Positions 42,249 through 50,758 of a stretch of 64,000 bases of DNA are shown in pieces (positions within the stretch are counted from its first letter, which is position 1; each line of letters opens with the position of its first letter). Origin of the DNA: Sandaracinus amylolyticus (GTDB lineage: Bacteria > Myxococcota_A > Polyangia > Polyangiales > Sandaracinaceae); assembly GCF_000737325.1 (NCBI RefSeq), contig NZ_CP011125.1, forward strand, positions 7,564,001-7,628,000, written 5' to 3'. The notes under the pieces are model-generated. The model searched no databases. It saw only the letters and a program-made list of their open reading frames with translations, and had not been told where the DNA came from. The translations under genes were made by a program, and so were the position numbers.

Positions 42249-43535
42249 TCAGCGCACGTAGCGCACGTCGTCGATCAGGAGCGCGAACGTCGGCGACCCC
42301 TCGCTGTCCATCGTGATCGCGGAGAGCGTCGGCTGATCGCAGCCCGCGAGGTCGATCGACACCTCGCTCCACTCGGGCCCGACGTCGAACACCTGACGCA
42401 GGCAGCGCGTGCCCTCGTGGCTCGGCGCGACGCCGATGCGCGCAGCGCCCGAGCGCGTGCGCACCCGCGCCTCGATGCGCGAGAACGTGTCGCGCGAGAA
42501 CGCCTGCCCGTAGCGCAGGTGAAAGCCGCTCGAGGGCGCGAAGCGCGCGACCTCGACGCACGATCCCGAGTCGCACCCGTTCATCGTCTCGCCGAAGAAG
42601 CCACCCTCGGCCTCCCCCCACGGATCGATCAGCCAGCGCACCTGATCGATGCCGCCCCATCCGTCGACGTACACGTCGCCGGGCGGGACGAAGTCGCACG
42701 AGCCGCCCATCGGCGGCATGCGATCCTCGAACTGCACACCGAGATCCCACGTGCTGCGACGCTCGGGATGACCGGGCACGATCGTCTCGGAGACGAGCAC
42801 CTCGCCCTGCGCGCTGGTGATGCGGAACTGCACGCCCTGCCCGCCGCGATCGACCTGACGTCCGTCGCCGATCACTTCCCAGCCGCCCGCGCTGCGGCGC
42901 AGCGGCGTCCACTCGTTCGGCTCCATCACGCCGTCGCCGATGCCGCGGAACTCGGCGGTGCGGATCGGCACGCGGTGGTTCACGAAGGCCACGCGCATGT
43001 ACGTGACGTTCTCGTCGTTGACGTAGAGGTGCACGCTGCCGCTGACCGGGCACGGCACGCGTCGCGCCTGACCCTCGTCGAGGAAGCCCGCGCGCAGCGC
43101 GCTCGACACCGCGGGCGCGACGTCGAGGTGGAAGTGCGCCCCCGCGCAGAGCGGGTTGCCCTCGATCGGGCAGAGGTTCGTGATCATCACGACGCGCGTG
43201 TCGGTCACGCTGTCGATCTCCCAGCACTCGCCGCACGCCTCGCCGGGATCGCCGCGGTACGAGCTGCCGTTCCACGGCTCCGCGATCGCCGCGTGGAAGC
43301 CCTCGCGCACGAACGCGGGGAGCATCGGCAGGTTCGTCGGGTACTCGCACCAACCGCCCTCGCCCGCCGTCTCGTAGGTCGTGAGCCGCACGCTGCCGCA
43401 CGACTCGCTCGGCGCGCCGGCATCGATGCGTGGACCCCCGGTGCCGGCGTCCCCGTCGTCGGCACCGCCGCCGCAACCCGCGAGCGCGAGCGATGAGATC
43501 AACACGCCCAGGAACGTCCCCCTCGTCGTGCGCAT
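42249..43535 (-). CDS. Expansin-like secreted lipoprotein with barwin/DPBB domain
   Basis: 428 residues from ATG 43535, chosen because it begins a signal peptide with lipobox LAGC (Cys21). Residues about 45-140 form a double-psi beta-barrel with paired Cys (GEACGECWEID, MITNLCP, CAGAHFHLDVAP) like bacterial expansins. Residues 150-240 look like the expansin D2/CBM63 part (VAFVNHRVPIRTAEFRG, VQFRITSAQGE). A C-terminal 170-residue beta domain with Cys (DSGSCVEVARF, RCLRQVFDVG) resembles a carbohydrate-binding module. It likely loosens or binds plant-type or bacterial wall polysaccharide. The expansin HFD-type acid is shifted (HFHLD). Confidence 0.78.
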   Translation of the reverse strand: MRTTRGTFLGVLISSLALAGCGGGADDGDAGTGGPRIDAGAPSESCGSVRLTTYETAGEGGWCEYPTNLPMLPAFVREGFHAAIAEPWNGSSYRGDPGEACGECWEIDSVTDTRVVMITNLCPIEGNPLCAGAHFHLDVAPAVSSALRAGFLDEGQARRVPCPVSGSVHLYVNDENVTYMRVAFVNHRVPIRTAEFRGIGDGVMEPNEWTPLRRSAGGWEVIGDGRQVDRGGQGVQFRITSAQGEVLVSETIVPGHPERRSTWDLGVQFEDRMPPMGGSCDFVPPGDVYVDGWGGIDQVRWLIDPWGEAEGGFFGETMNGCDSGSCVEVARFAPSSGFHLRYGQAFSRDTFSRIEARVRTRSGAARIGVAPSHEGTRCLRQVFDVGPEWSEVSIDLAGCDQPTLSAITMDSEGSPTFALLIDDVRYVR

Positions 43536-43550
43536 GCGCGGCGTGGATAG

Positions 43551-43564
43551 CACGGATGTCCGTG
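43551..43564. promoter_or_regulatory. Palindrome upstream of the ureide operon
   Basis: CACGGA-TG-TCCGTG lies between divergent starts 43535 and 43672. GTTTCCG is repeated directly downstream of it (near 43580-43600). Either could bind a regulator of the ureide operon or the expansin-like gene. Confidence 0.35.
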
Positions 43565-43671
43565 TGCGCGCGCGATGCGTGCCGTTTCCGGCGCGTTTCC
43601 GTAGGGAAAAATGGGAGATCACGAAGCTTGGCCGAAACATCGCGGCGCTAACGTGACCTCTTCACGCCACG

Positions 43672-45030
43672 ATGCGCGTCGACCTCGAGCGAAGGGACAC
43701 GGAGAACGACACGCCGCCGCCCGACGGCGCGACGACGACGACGAGAGGCGCGGGGTGGTGGCACGAAGTCGCGCGCGAGGTCCTGGCTCGATGCGACGCG
43801 CTCGGCGCGATCACCGAGCAGCCGGGGATCGTATTGCGACGCAGCCTCACGCGCGCGCATGCGGACGCGAACGCGCTCGTCGCGTCGTGGATGCGCGAGG
43901 CAGGCCTCGCGGTGCGCGTCGACGCGCTCGGGAACGTGATCGGGCGGCGCGAGGGACCGACGCGCGACGCGCGCACGCTGATGATCGGATCGCACCTCGA
44001 CACGGTGCGCGACGCGGGGAAGTACGACGGACCGCTCGGTGTGCTCGCGGGCATCGTGATCGCGCGCGCGCTGCGCGACGAGGCGCTGCCCTTCGCGCTC
44101 GAGGTCGTCGGCTTCAGCGACGAAGAGGGCGTGCGCTTCGGGCGACCCTTCCTCGGCAGTCGCGCGATCGCGGGGAGCTTCGCGCTCGAGGATCTCGCGC
44201 TGCGCGACGCCGACGGGACCACGCTGGGCGACGCGATCCGCGCGTTCACCGCGCACGACGGATCGATCGAGGACGAGATCGCGCGCGCGGCGATCGATCC
44301 GCGCAGCGTGCGCGCGTTCCTCGAGATCCACATCGAGCAGGGCCCGGTGCTCGAGAGCGTCGACGCGCCGCTCGGGGTCGTCACCGGCATCGCGGGGCAG
44401 ACGTGGCAGACGCTGCGGCTCGAGGGTCGCGCGGGTCACGCCGGGACGACGCCGCTCGCGCTGCGACGCGACGCGCTCGCGGGCGCGGCGGAGATCGCGC
44501 TGATGGTCGAGGCGCACGCCCACGCGACGCCCGGGCTCGTCGCGACCGTCGGTCGCATCGACGCGCACCCGGGCGGGCACAACGTGATCGCGGGCAGCGC
44601 GACGATGCAGCTCGACGTGCGCGCGGTCGACGGCGCCGTGCTCGATCGCGCGCTCGACGAGATCCACGCACGCGCCGAGTCGATCGCGTCGCGGCGATCG
44701 TTGCGCCTCGCGCGCGAGATGCGGCTGCGCCAAGCGCCGGTGATCTGCGACGCGACGCTGCGCGAGCTGCTCGCGCGCTCGATCGCGGACGCGGGCCTAC
44801 CCGTGTTCTCGTTGCCCAGCGGAGCCGGCCACGACGCGCGCATCCTCGCCGCGATCGCGCCGGTCGCGATGCTCTTCGTGAGGAGCCCCGACGGGCTCAG
44901 CCACCACCCCGACGAGCGAGCGCACGAGGGCGACGTCGCCCGCGCGCTCGAGGTCGGATGCGCGTGGGTGCGCGCGATCGCCGACGGTGATCGCGCCACT
45001 GCGCGCACGACCGAAGGAGGATCTCGATGA
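43672..45030 (+). CDS. allC: Allantoate amidohydrolase (M20/M28-type)
   Basis: Releases ammonia and CO2 from allantoate to give S-ureidoglycine. 452 residues from the ATG at 43672; a polar N-terminal stretch of about 25 residues precedes the domain. Zinc-enzyme motifs in order: MIGSHLDTVRDAGKYDGPLGV, VVGFSDEEGVRFGRPFLGSRAIAG, EIHIEQGPVLE, AGHAGTTPL, GHNVIAGSATMQLDVR, and SHHPDE near the end. Its stop overlaps the ureidoglycine aminohydrolase start as ATGA. N-carbamoyl-L-amino-acid hydrolase is the close alternative, but the operon decides. Confidence 0.88.
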   Translation: MRVDLERRDTENDTPPPDGATTTTRGAGWWHEVAREVLARCDALGAITEQPGIVLRRSLTRAHADANALVASWMREAGLAVRVDALGNVIGRREGPTRDARTLMIGSHLDTVRDAGKYDGPLGVLAGIVIARALRDEALPFALEVVGFSDEEGVRFGRPFLGSRAIAGSFALEDLALRDADGTTLGDAIRAFTAHDGSIEDEIARAAIDPRSVRAFLEIHIEQGPVLESVDAPLGVVTGIAGQTWQTLRLEGRAGHAGTTPLALRRDALAGAAEIALMVEAHAHATPGLVATVGRIDAHPGGHNVIAGSATMQLDVRAVDGAVLDRALDEIHARAESIASRRSLRLAREMRLRQAPVICDATLRELLARSIADAGLPVFSLPSGAGHDARILAAIAPVAMLFVRSPDGLSHHPDERAHEGDVARALEVGCAWVRAIADGDRATARTTEGGSR

Positions 45031-45773
45031 ACGGTGCCCAGTCCCGCACGCGCGTCGCGCGCGATCACGCGCTGATCACGCCCGAGAGCCACGTGCCCGC
45101 GTCGATCCCCGGATGGACCGAGGCGCGCGCGATCACGATCTTCGCGCCGGTGATGGGCGCGGGGTTCGTTCAGTCGCTCGTCACGATGAGCGCGGGCGCG
45201 ACGTCCGCGGTGCCGCTCCCGGGCGTGGAGCGATTCCTCTTCGTGCTCGAGGGCAGCCTCCGCTTCGAGGCCGAGGCGCGCACCACGACGCTCGAGGGCG
45301 GCGGCTACGCGTTCGTCCCTGCGGGCACGCCACACACGATCACGAGCGCGACCGGCGCGACGTTCTTCATGCTCGAGAAGCGGTACGTGCCGCTCGCGGG
45401 CGCATCGGCGCGGCTGATCGTCTCGCGCGAGCAGGACGTGCCCGCGGTGCCGTTCCTCGGCGATCCGAGCGCTCTGCTGCGCACGCTGCTGCCCGACGAG
45501 CCCGGGTTCGATATGGCGATGAACACGTTCGTGTTCCAGCCCGGCGCGTCGCTGCCGATGGTCGAGAGCCACGTGATGGAGCACGGGCTCGTCTTCCTCG
45601 AAGGCGGCGGCGTCTATCGGCTCGGCGACGCGTGGTACCCGGTGCAGGCGGGCGACGCGATCTGGATGGCGCCCTACCTGCCGCAGTGGTTCGGCTGCAT
45701 CGGCAAGGGCCCCGCGCGTTATCTCTACTACAAGGACGTCAACCGCGACCCGATGCTGGAGCCGCGGCGATGA
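45027..45773 (+). CDS. allE: (S)-ureidoglycine aminohydrolase, bicupin
   Basis: Converts S-ureidoglycine to S-ureidoglycolate and ammonia. 248 residues with two cupin domains: the first around GVERFLFVLEGSLRFE and GGYAFVPAGTPHTI, the second around VMEHGLVFLEGGGVYRLGD and VQAGDAIWMAPYLPQWFGC. The second contains the Glu/His metal ligands of this Mn2+ enzyme (ESHVMEHG). It ends DVNRDPMLEP. It overlaps genes on both sides by 4 bases, and its place between two amidohydrolases matches the ureide order. Confidence 0.88.
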   Translation: MNGAQSRTRVARDHALITPESHVPASIPGWTEARAITIFAPVMGAGFVQSLVTMSAGATSAVPLPGVERFLFVLEGSLRFEAEARTTTLEGGGYAFVPAGTPHTITSATGATFFMLEKRYVPLAGASARLIVSREQDVPAVPFLGDPSALLRTLLPDEPGFDMAMNTFVFQPGASLPMVESHVMEHGLVFLEGGGVYRLGDAWYPVQAGDAIWMAPYLPQWFGCIGKGPARYLYYKDVNRDPMLEPRR

Positions 45774-47035
45774 TCGCGCTCGATCTCGCGCGGCTCGCGG
45801 ACGAGGTCGACGCGCAGCTCGCGGAGCTCGCGACGTTCAGCGCAGCGCCCGCCCCGGCGGTCGAGCGCGTGCTCTACACGAAGACCGATCTCGAGGGTCG
45901 TGCCTACGTGCGATCGCTCGCCGAGCGCGCCGGATTGAAGACGCGCGTCGATCCGATCGGCAACACGTTCTTCCGCCTCGAGGGCGCGGATCGCGACGCG
46001 CCGGCGATCGCGACCGGCTCGCACGTCGATGCGATTCCCAACGCGGGTCGATTCGACGGAACGGTCGGCGTGATCGGCGGCATCGCAGCGCTGCGCGCGA
46101 TCCGCGAGGCCAGCATCGTGCCGGCGCGCTCGCTCGAGGTGATCGCGTTCACGAGCGAGGAGCCGACGCGCTTCGGGCTCGGCTGCATCGGCAGCCGGCT
46201 GATGAGCGGCGCGATCACGCCGGATCTGGTGCGCGCGCTGCGCGACGCGGAGGGGCGCGCGTTCGAGGACGTGCGGCGCGACGCAGGCTTCGAGGGCGCG
46301 CTCGAGCAGGTGCGCTTGCCGGAGGGTCGCTACGCCGCGTTCGTCGAGCTGCACGTCGAGCAGGGCCCGGTGCTCGAGGCCGAGCGCATCCCGATCGGCG
46401 TGGTCACCGCGATCGCGGCGCCCGCGTCGTACGCGCTCGAAGTGCGCGGGGTCGGAGGTCACGCCGGAGCGGTGCTGATGCCCGCGCGTCGCGACGCCAT
46501 GACCGCGGCCGCCGAGATCGTGCTCGCGGTCGAGCACGCCGCGAAGAGCACGAAGAGCGCCGACACGGTGGGCACGGTCGGCGTGGTCCGCGTCCATCCG
46601 GGCGCGATCAACAGCATCCCCTCGCGCGTGCACCTCGAGATCGATCTGCGCGACACCGATCTCGCGTCGCGACGCGACGCGTTCGCGATGATCGAGGACG
46701 CGATCGCGCGCGTGCAGCGCGAGCGCGGCGTCGAGATCGTGCTGCGCACGATCAACGAAGATCCACCGGCGATCTCCGCGCCCGCGATCCTCGATACGAT
46801 CGAGGCATCGTCGCGCGCCCTCGATCTGCGCACGCGGCGCATGCCGAGCCGCGCGTACCACGACGCGCTCTTCATGGCGCGCATCGCGCCCACCGCGATG
46901 ATCTTCGTGCCGTCGGTGGCGGGCGTGAGCCATCGCCCCGACGAGCTCACGCATCCCGAGGACGTCGCGCGCGGCGTCGCGGTCCTCGCAGGAACGATGC
47001 TGCGCCTCGCCGCTGCGGAGGTCCTTCATGGCTGA
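45770..47035 (+). CDS. Ureidoglycolate amidohydrolase
   Basis: Cleaves ureidoglycolate to glyoxylate, two ammonia and CO2. 421 residues from the ATG at 45770 (ATGA overlap). It is related to the allantoate enzyme at 43672 but has the variant signatures SEEPTRFGLGCIGSR and ATGSHVDAIPNAGRFDGTVGV seen in plant-type ureidoglycolate amidohydrolases. ELHVEQGP, GHAGAVLMPARRDA, HPGAINSIPSRVHLEIDLR and SHRPDE follow. Its 3' end overlaps the flavin monooxygenase gene by 8 bases. Hydantoinase/carbamoylase-type amidohydrolase is the alternative. Confidence 0.83.
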   Translation: MIALDLARLADEVDAQLAELATFSAAPAPAVERVLYTKTDLEGRAYVRSLAERAGLKTRVDPIGNTFFRLEGADRDAPAIATGSHVDAIPNAGRFDGTVGVIGGIAALRAIREASIVPARSLEVIAFTSEEPTRFGLGCIGSRLMSGAITPDLVRALRDAEGRAFEDVRRDAGFEGALEQVRLPEGRYAAFVELHVEQGPVLEAERIPIGVVTAIAAPASYALEVRGVGGHAGAVLMPARRDAMTAAAEIVLAVEHAAKSTKSADTVGTVGVVRVHPGAINSIPSRVHLEIDLRDTDLASRRDAFAMIEDAIARVQRERGVEIVLRTINEDPPAISAPAILDTIEASSRALDLRTRRMPSRAYHDALFMARIAPTAMIFVPSVAGVSHRPDELTHPEDVARGVAVLAGTMLRLAAAEVLHG

Positions 47036-48476
47036 CGCTGCACGTCGTCTCGATCTCGCGCCGAGCGCGCCCGGCGATGCAGGGCTTCGCGCGCTCGAGG
47101 CGCGCATCGCGCGCGACCTCGCGATCCTCGACTACCCGAAGCGCGCGTGGGTCCCGCCGCGACGCACCCGCGCCGGCACGCCGATCCTCGACGTACTCGT
47201 CGTCGGCGGCGGACAAGGCGGGCTCGCGACCGCGTTCGCGCTGCGCCGCGAGCGCGTCGAGAACGTGCTGGTCGTCGACGCCGCGCCCGCGGGGCGCGAG
47301 GGACCGTGGCTGCGCTTCGCGCGGATGGACACACTTCGGACTCCGAAGCACGTGCTCGGGCCCGAGCTCGGGATCCCGAGCCTGTCCGCGCAGGCCTGGT
47401 ACGAGGCGCAGCACGGCGACGGCTCGTGGGACGCGCTGGGCTTCGTGCCGCGCGAGACGTGGGCGCGCTACCTCGCGTGGTATCGCCAGATGCTGCACCT
47501 GCCGGTGCGCAACGACGCGCGCGTGGGCCCGATCCGCTGGGACGACGAGAGCGCGTGCTTCGCGGTGCCGATCACGTCGCGCGGGATCGTCGAGCTCGTG
47601 CACGCGCGCAAGATCGTGCTCGCGACCGGCATCGAGGGATCGGGGCAGTGGTGGGTCCCCGACATGATCCGGCTCGGGCTGCCGCGCGCGCGATGGGCCC
47701 ACACCAGCGAGGACGTCGACTTCGCGTCGCTGCGCGGCAAGCGCATCGCCGTGCTCGGCGCGGGCGCATCGGCGTTCGACAACGCAGCGGTCGCGCTCGA
47801 GGAGGGCGCGGCCTCGGTCGACCTCTACTTCCGGCGCGAGTCGCTGGTGCGCGTGAACGTGTATCGCTGGGCCGAATTCGTCGGCTTCCTCCGGCACCAC
47901 GCGGATCTCACCGATGCCGAGAAGTGGCGCTTCATCCATCGCTTCTGGAGCGCCGGGCAGCTCCCGCCGAAGGCGACCTACGAGCGCGCGACGCGTCACC
48001 CTCACTTCGCGCTGCGTGGTGGCGCGCCGTGGACCGCGGTGCGCGAGCAGGACGGCGTGGTGAAGGTCGTCACGCCGAAGGGCACGCACGAGCACGACTT
48101 CGTCATCGTCGGCACTGGCTTCCGCACCGACCTCGCGCAGCGCCCCGAGCTCCGCGAGATCGAAGCGCACGTCGCGCGCTGGTCGGATCGCTTCGAGCCG
48201 CCGCGCGGCGAGCACGTCGACGAGCTGCTGCGGCACCCGTACCTCGGACCGAGCTTCGAGCTCACCGAGCGCACGCCGGGCGAGGCGCCGTGGCTGCGCG
48301 GCATCTTCAACTTCAGCTTCGGCTGCCTGCTCAGCAACGGGCTCGGCGGCGCGAGCATCTCGGGCATGAAGTACGGCATCGATCGGCTGGTGTCGGGCAT
48401 CACGCGCCAGCTCTACGTCGAGGACGCGCAGGCCCACCTCGCGGCGCTCGAGGCCTACGACGTCGCGGACTTCTGA
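47028..48476 (+). CDS. FAD/NAD(P)-dependent monooxygenase-like protein
   Basis: 482 residues, 8 bases overlapping the upstream gene. FAD motif VLVVGGGQGGLATAFALR near residue 57, then LRTPKHVLGPELG, IVLATGIEG, a second nucleotide motif IAVLGAGASAFDNAAVALEEG near residue 240, FVIVGTGFRTDL and a conserved C-terminus (FNFSFGCLLSNGLGGASISGMK). The layout is that of flavin-containing/Baeyer-Villiger-type monooxygenases. Its position inside the ureide operon, with no uricase in sight, makes a purine-oxidation role possible, but the sequence is not of the known urate hydroxylase (HpxO) type. Function is inference. Confidence 0.75.
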   Translation: MADAARRLDLAPSAPGDAGLRALEARIARDLAILDYPKRAWVPPRRTRAGTPILDVLVVGGGQGGLATAFALRRERVENVLVVDAAPAGREGPWLRFARMDTLRTPKHVLGPELGIPSLSAQAWYEAQHGDGSWDALGFVPRETWARYLAWYRQMLHLPVRNDARVGPIRWDDESACFAVPITSRGIVELVHARKIVLATGIEGSGQWWVPDMIRLGLPRARWAHTSEDVDFASLRGKRIAVLGAGASAFDNAAVALEEGAASVDLYFRRESLVRVNVYRWAEFVGFLRHHADLTDAEKWRFIHRFWSAGQLPPKATYERATRHPHFALRGGAPWTAVREQDGVVKVVTPKGTHEHDFVIVGTGFRTDLAQRPELREIEAHVARWSDRFEPPRGEHVDELLRHPYLGPSFELTERTPGEAPWLRGIFNFSFGCLLSNGLGGASISGMKYGIDRLVSGITRQLYVEDAQAHLAALEAYDVADF

Positions 48477-48483
48477 GAGGACC

Positions 48484-49818
48484 ATGCGCGCGCTGCGAAG
48501 CCGACGAGTGGTCACGCCACAGGGAGAGCGCGCCGCGACGGTCATCGTCGACGGCGAGCGCATCACCGCGATCGAGCCCTACGAGCTCGCGATCGACGCC
48601 GCGCAGGTGGAAGATCTCGGCGCGCTCGCGCTGCTCCCCGGGCTCGTCGACACCCACGTGCACCTCAACGAGCCGGGGCGCACCGAGTGGGAGGGCTTCG
48701 CGAGCGCGACCGCGGCGGCGGCCGCCGGAGGCGTCACGACGCTCGTCGACATGCCGCTCAACTGCGTCCCCGCGACGACCAGCGTGCACGCGCTGCGCAC
48801 GAAGCACCGTGCCGCGCAGGGCAAGCTCCACGTCGACTGCGGGTTCTACGGCGGCGTGGTGCCCGGCAACGCCGACGCGCTCGAGCCGCTGATCGACGCA
48901 GGCGTGCTCGGGTTCAAGGCGTTCCTGATCGACTCCGGTGTCGACGAGCTGCCGCGCGCGAGCGCGGGCGATCTGCGCGCTGCCCTTCCCCGCCTCGCGC
49001 GCCGCGGCGTGCCGCTGCTCGCGCACTGCGAGCTCGAGGGCGACGCGCCGGAGATCGACGATCCGCGCTCCTACGCGCAGTACGTGCGATCGCGGCCCCG
49101 CGCGTGGGAAGAAGCGGCGATCGACATGCTGATCGCGCTCGCCGAGGAGAGCGGCGCGCGCGTGCACGTCGTCCATCTCGCGGATGCCGACGCGCTCGGC
49201 GCGATCGCGTCCGCGAAGGCGCGCGGGACCGCGATCACCGCGGAGACGTGCCCGCACTACCTCGGCTTCGCGGCCGAGGAGATCCCCGACGGCGATCCGC
49301 GCTTCAAGTGCGCGCCGCCGATCCGCGAGCGCGACTGTCGCGAAGGGCTCTGGCGCGGCCTCAAAGAAGGCGTCGTCGACCTCGTGGTGTCCGATCACTC
49401 TCCGTGCACGCCTGCGCTCAAGCGCATGCGCGAGGGCGATCTCGCGCGCGCGTGGGGCGGCATCGCGGGGCTGCAGCTCGGGCTGTGCGCGACCTACACC
49501 GAGGCGATCGCGCGCGGCGCGACGCTCGCGGACGTGGTGCGCTGGATGGCGGAGACGCCGGCGCGCTTCGTCGGGCTGTCACGCAAAGGTCGCATCGAGG
49601 TCGGGATGGACGCCGACCTCGTCGCGTTCGATCCGAGCGCGTCGTTCAAGGTGGAGCGGCGCGCGATCCTTCATCGTCACGACCTCACGCCGTGGGAGGG
49701 CCGCGCGATGCGCGGGCGGGTCGTCGCGACGTGGCTGCGCGGAGAGCGCGTGTACGACGCGCGCGTGGCCGAGTGGTCCTTCTCGAGGGTGCGGGGGCAG
49801 GTGGTGACGAGCGGATGA
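48484..49818 (+). CDS. allB: Allantoinase
   Basis: Opens the allantoin ring to allantoate. 444 residues. Cyclic amidohydrolase motifs: DTHVHLNEPGRTEWEGF (metal ligands), GGVTTLVDMPLN, GFKAFL (Lys that is carboxylated), AHCE, HVVHLAD, AETCPHYL, SDHSPC, and a C-terminal segment with NGEVVW-like WEGRAMRGRV. Seven bases after the monooxygenase gene and overlapping the OHCU decarboxylase start by 4 bases. The enzyme is cytoplasmic and homotetrameric in relatives. A dihydropyrimidinase is unlikely given the context. Confidence 0.92.
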   Translation: MRALRSRRVVTPQGERAATVIVDGERITAIEPYELAIDAAQVEDLGALALLPGLVDTHVHLNEPGRTEWEGFASATAAAAAGGVTTLVDMPLNCVPATTSVHALRTKHRAAQGKLHVDCGFYGGVVPGNADALEPLIDAGVLGFKAFLIDSGVDELPRASAGDLRAALPRLARRGVPLLAHCELEGDAPEIDDPRSYAQYVRSRPRAWEEAAIDMLIALAEESGARVHVVHLADADALGAIASAKARGTAITAETCPHYLGFAAEEIPDGDPRFKCAPPIRERDCREGLWRGLKEGVVDLVVSDHSPCTPALKRMREGDLARAWGGIAGLQLGLCATYTEAIARGATLADVVRWMAETPARFVGLSRKGRIEVGMDADLVAFDPSASFKVERRAILHRHDLTPWEGRAMRGRVVATWLRGERVYDARVAEWSFSRVRGQVVTSG

Positions 49819-50363
49819 CGACCGGACACGGCATCGCGGAGCTCCTGAGCTCGCTGGAACCGAATGCAGCACGACGCGCGCTGGTGCGGTGCTGCGCATC
49901 GTCTCGATGGGTCGAGGCGATGGTGCGCGCGCGGCCGTTCGTCGACGACGCGGCGGTGTACGCGGCGGCGGAGCGCATCTGGGGCGCGCTCGATGCGCCC
50001 GACTGGCTCGAGGCGTTCGCGGCGCACCCGCGCATCGGCGAGGATCGCGAGCGGCTGCGCGCGCGCTTCGCGGAGGCGGCGTGGTCGTCGAAGGAGCAGG
50101 CCGGCGTGGCATCGGCCTCGGAGGCGACGCTCGCGGCGCTCGCCGCGGGCAATCGCGACTACGCGGCGCGCTTCGGGCACGTGTTCCTGGTGTGCGCGAC
50201 GGGCAAGAGCGCGGCGGAGATGCTCGCAGCGCTGCGGGCGCGCCTGACGAACGATCCCGCGACCGAGCTGCGCGTCGCCGCCTCCGAGCAGATGAAGATC
50301 ACGAAGCTGCGGCTCGCGAAGCTCGTCGACGAGCGCGCCGCGGTGGGCGACGTCGGGCGCTGA
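49815..50363 (+). CDS. uraD: OHCU decarboxylase
   Basis: Decarboxylates 2-oxo-4-hydroxy-4-carboxy-5-ureidoimidazoline to S-allantoin. 182 residues from the ATG at 49815 (ATGA overlap with allB). Conserved pieces: FAAHPRIGED with the catalytic His, WSSKEQAGVASA, NRDYAARFGHVFLVCATGKSAAEML, and the C-terminal EQMKITKLRLAKL. All-helical fold. Only 36 bases separate it from uraH, which makes its substrate. Confidence 0.92.
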   Translation: MTTGHGIAELLSSLEPNAARRALVRCCASSRWVEAMVRARPFVDDAAVYAAAERIWGALDAPDWLEAFAAHPRIGEDRERLRARFAEAAWSSKEQAGVASASEATLAALAAGNRDYAARFGHVFLVCATGKSAAEMLAALRARLTNDPATELRVAASEQMKITKLRLAKLVDERAAVGDVGR

Positions 50364-50399
50364 CGGCATGATCGTGCGCTCATACCGGAGACACGACCC

Positions 50400-50732
50400 A
50401 TGAACCTGAGCACACACGTCCTCGATCTCGCGCGCGGCCTCCCCGCGCGCGGCGTCGCCGTCACGCTCGAGCGGCACGACGGCGGCGTGCGATGGACGCA
50501 GCTCGCGGAGGCGCGCACCGACGACGATGGTCGCGTGCGCTCGCTCCTGCCCGAGGGCGTCGCGCTCGACGCGCGCACGTACCGCCTGCGCTTCGACACC
50601 GGCGCGTACCTCGGCGACGGCGCGTTCTATCCGGAGGCGACGATCGTGTTCCGCGTGCTCGACCCGAAGGCGCACCACCACGTCCCGCTGCTGCTCAGCC
50701 CGTTCGGGTACTCGACGTACCGAGGGAGCTGA
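50400..50732 (+). CDS. uraH: 5-hydroxyisourate hydrolase
   Basis: Hydrolyses 5-hydroxyisourate to OHCU. 110 residues, transthyretin-like fold. The N-terminal LSTHVLDLARGLPARGV (catalytic His), central R-x-R and C-terminal HHHVPLLLSPFGYSTYRGS with the family-defining YRGS are all present. No signal peptide, so cytoplasmic. It belongs to the ureide operon and precedes the molybdenum hydroxylase by 26 bases. Confidence 0.94.
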   Translation: MNLSTHVLDLARGLPARGVAVTLERHDGGVRWTQLAEARTDDDGRVRSLLPEGVALDARTYRLRFDTGAYLGDGAFYPEATIVFRVLDPKAHHHVPLLLSPFGYSTYRGS

Positions 50733-50758
50733 TCCGCGCGGCGTGTTAGACCAGCCGC

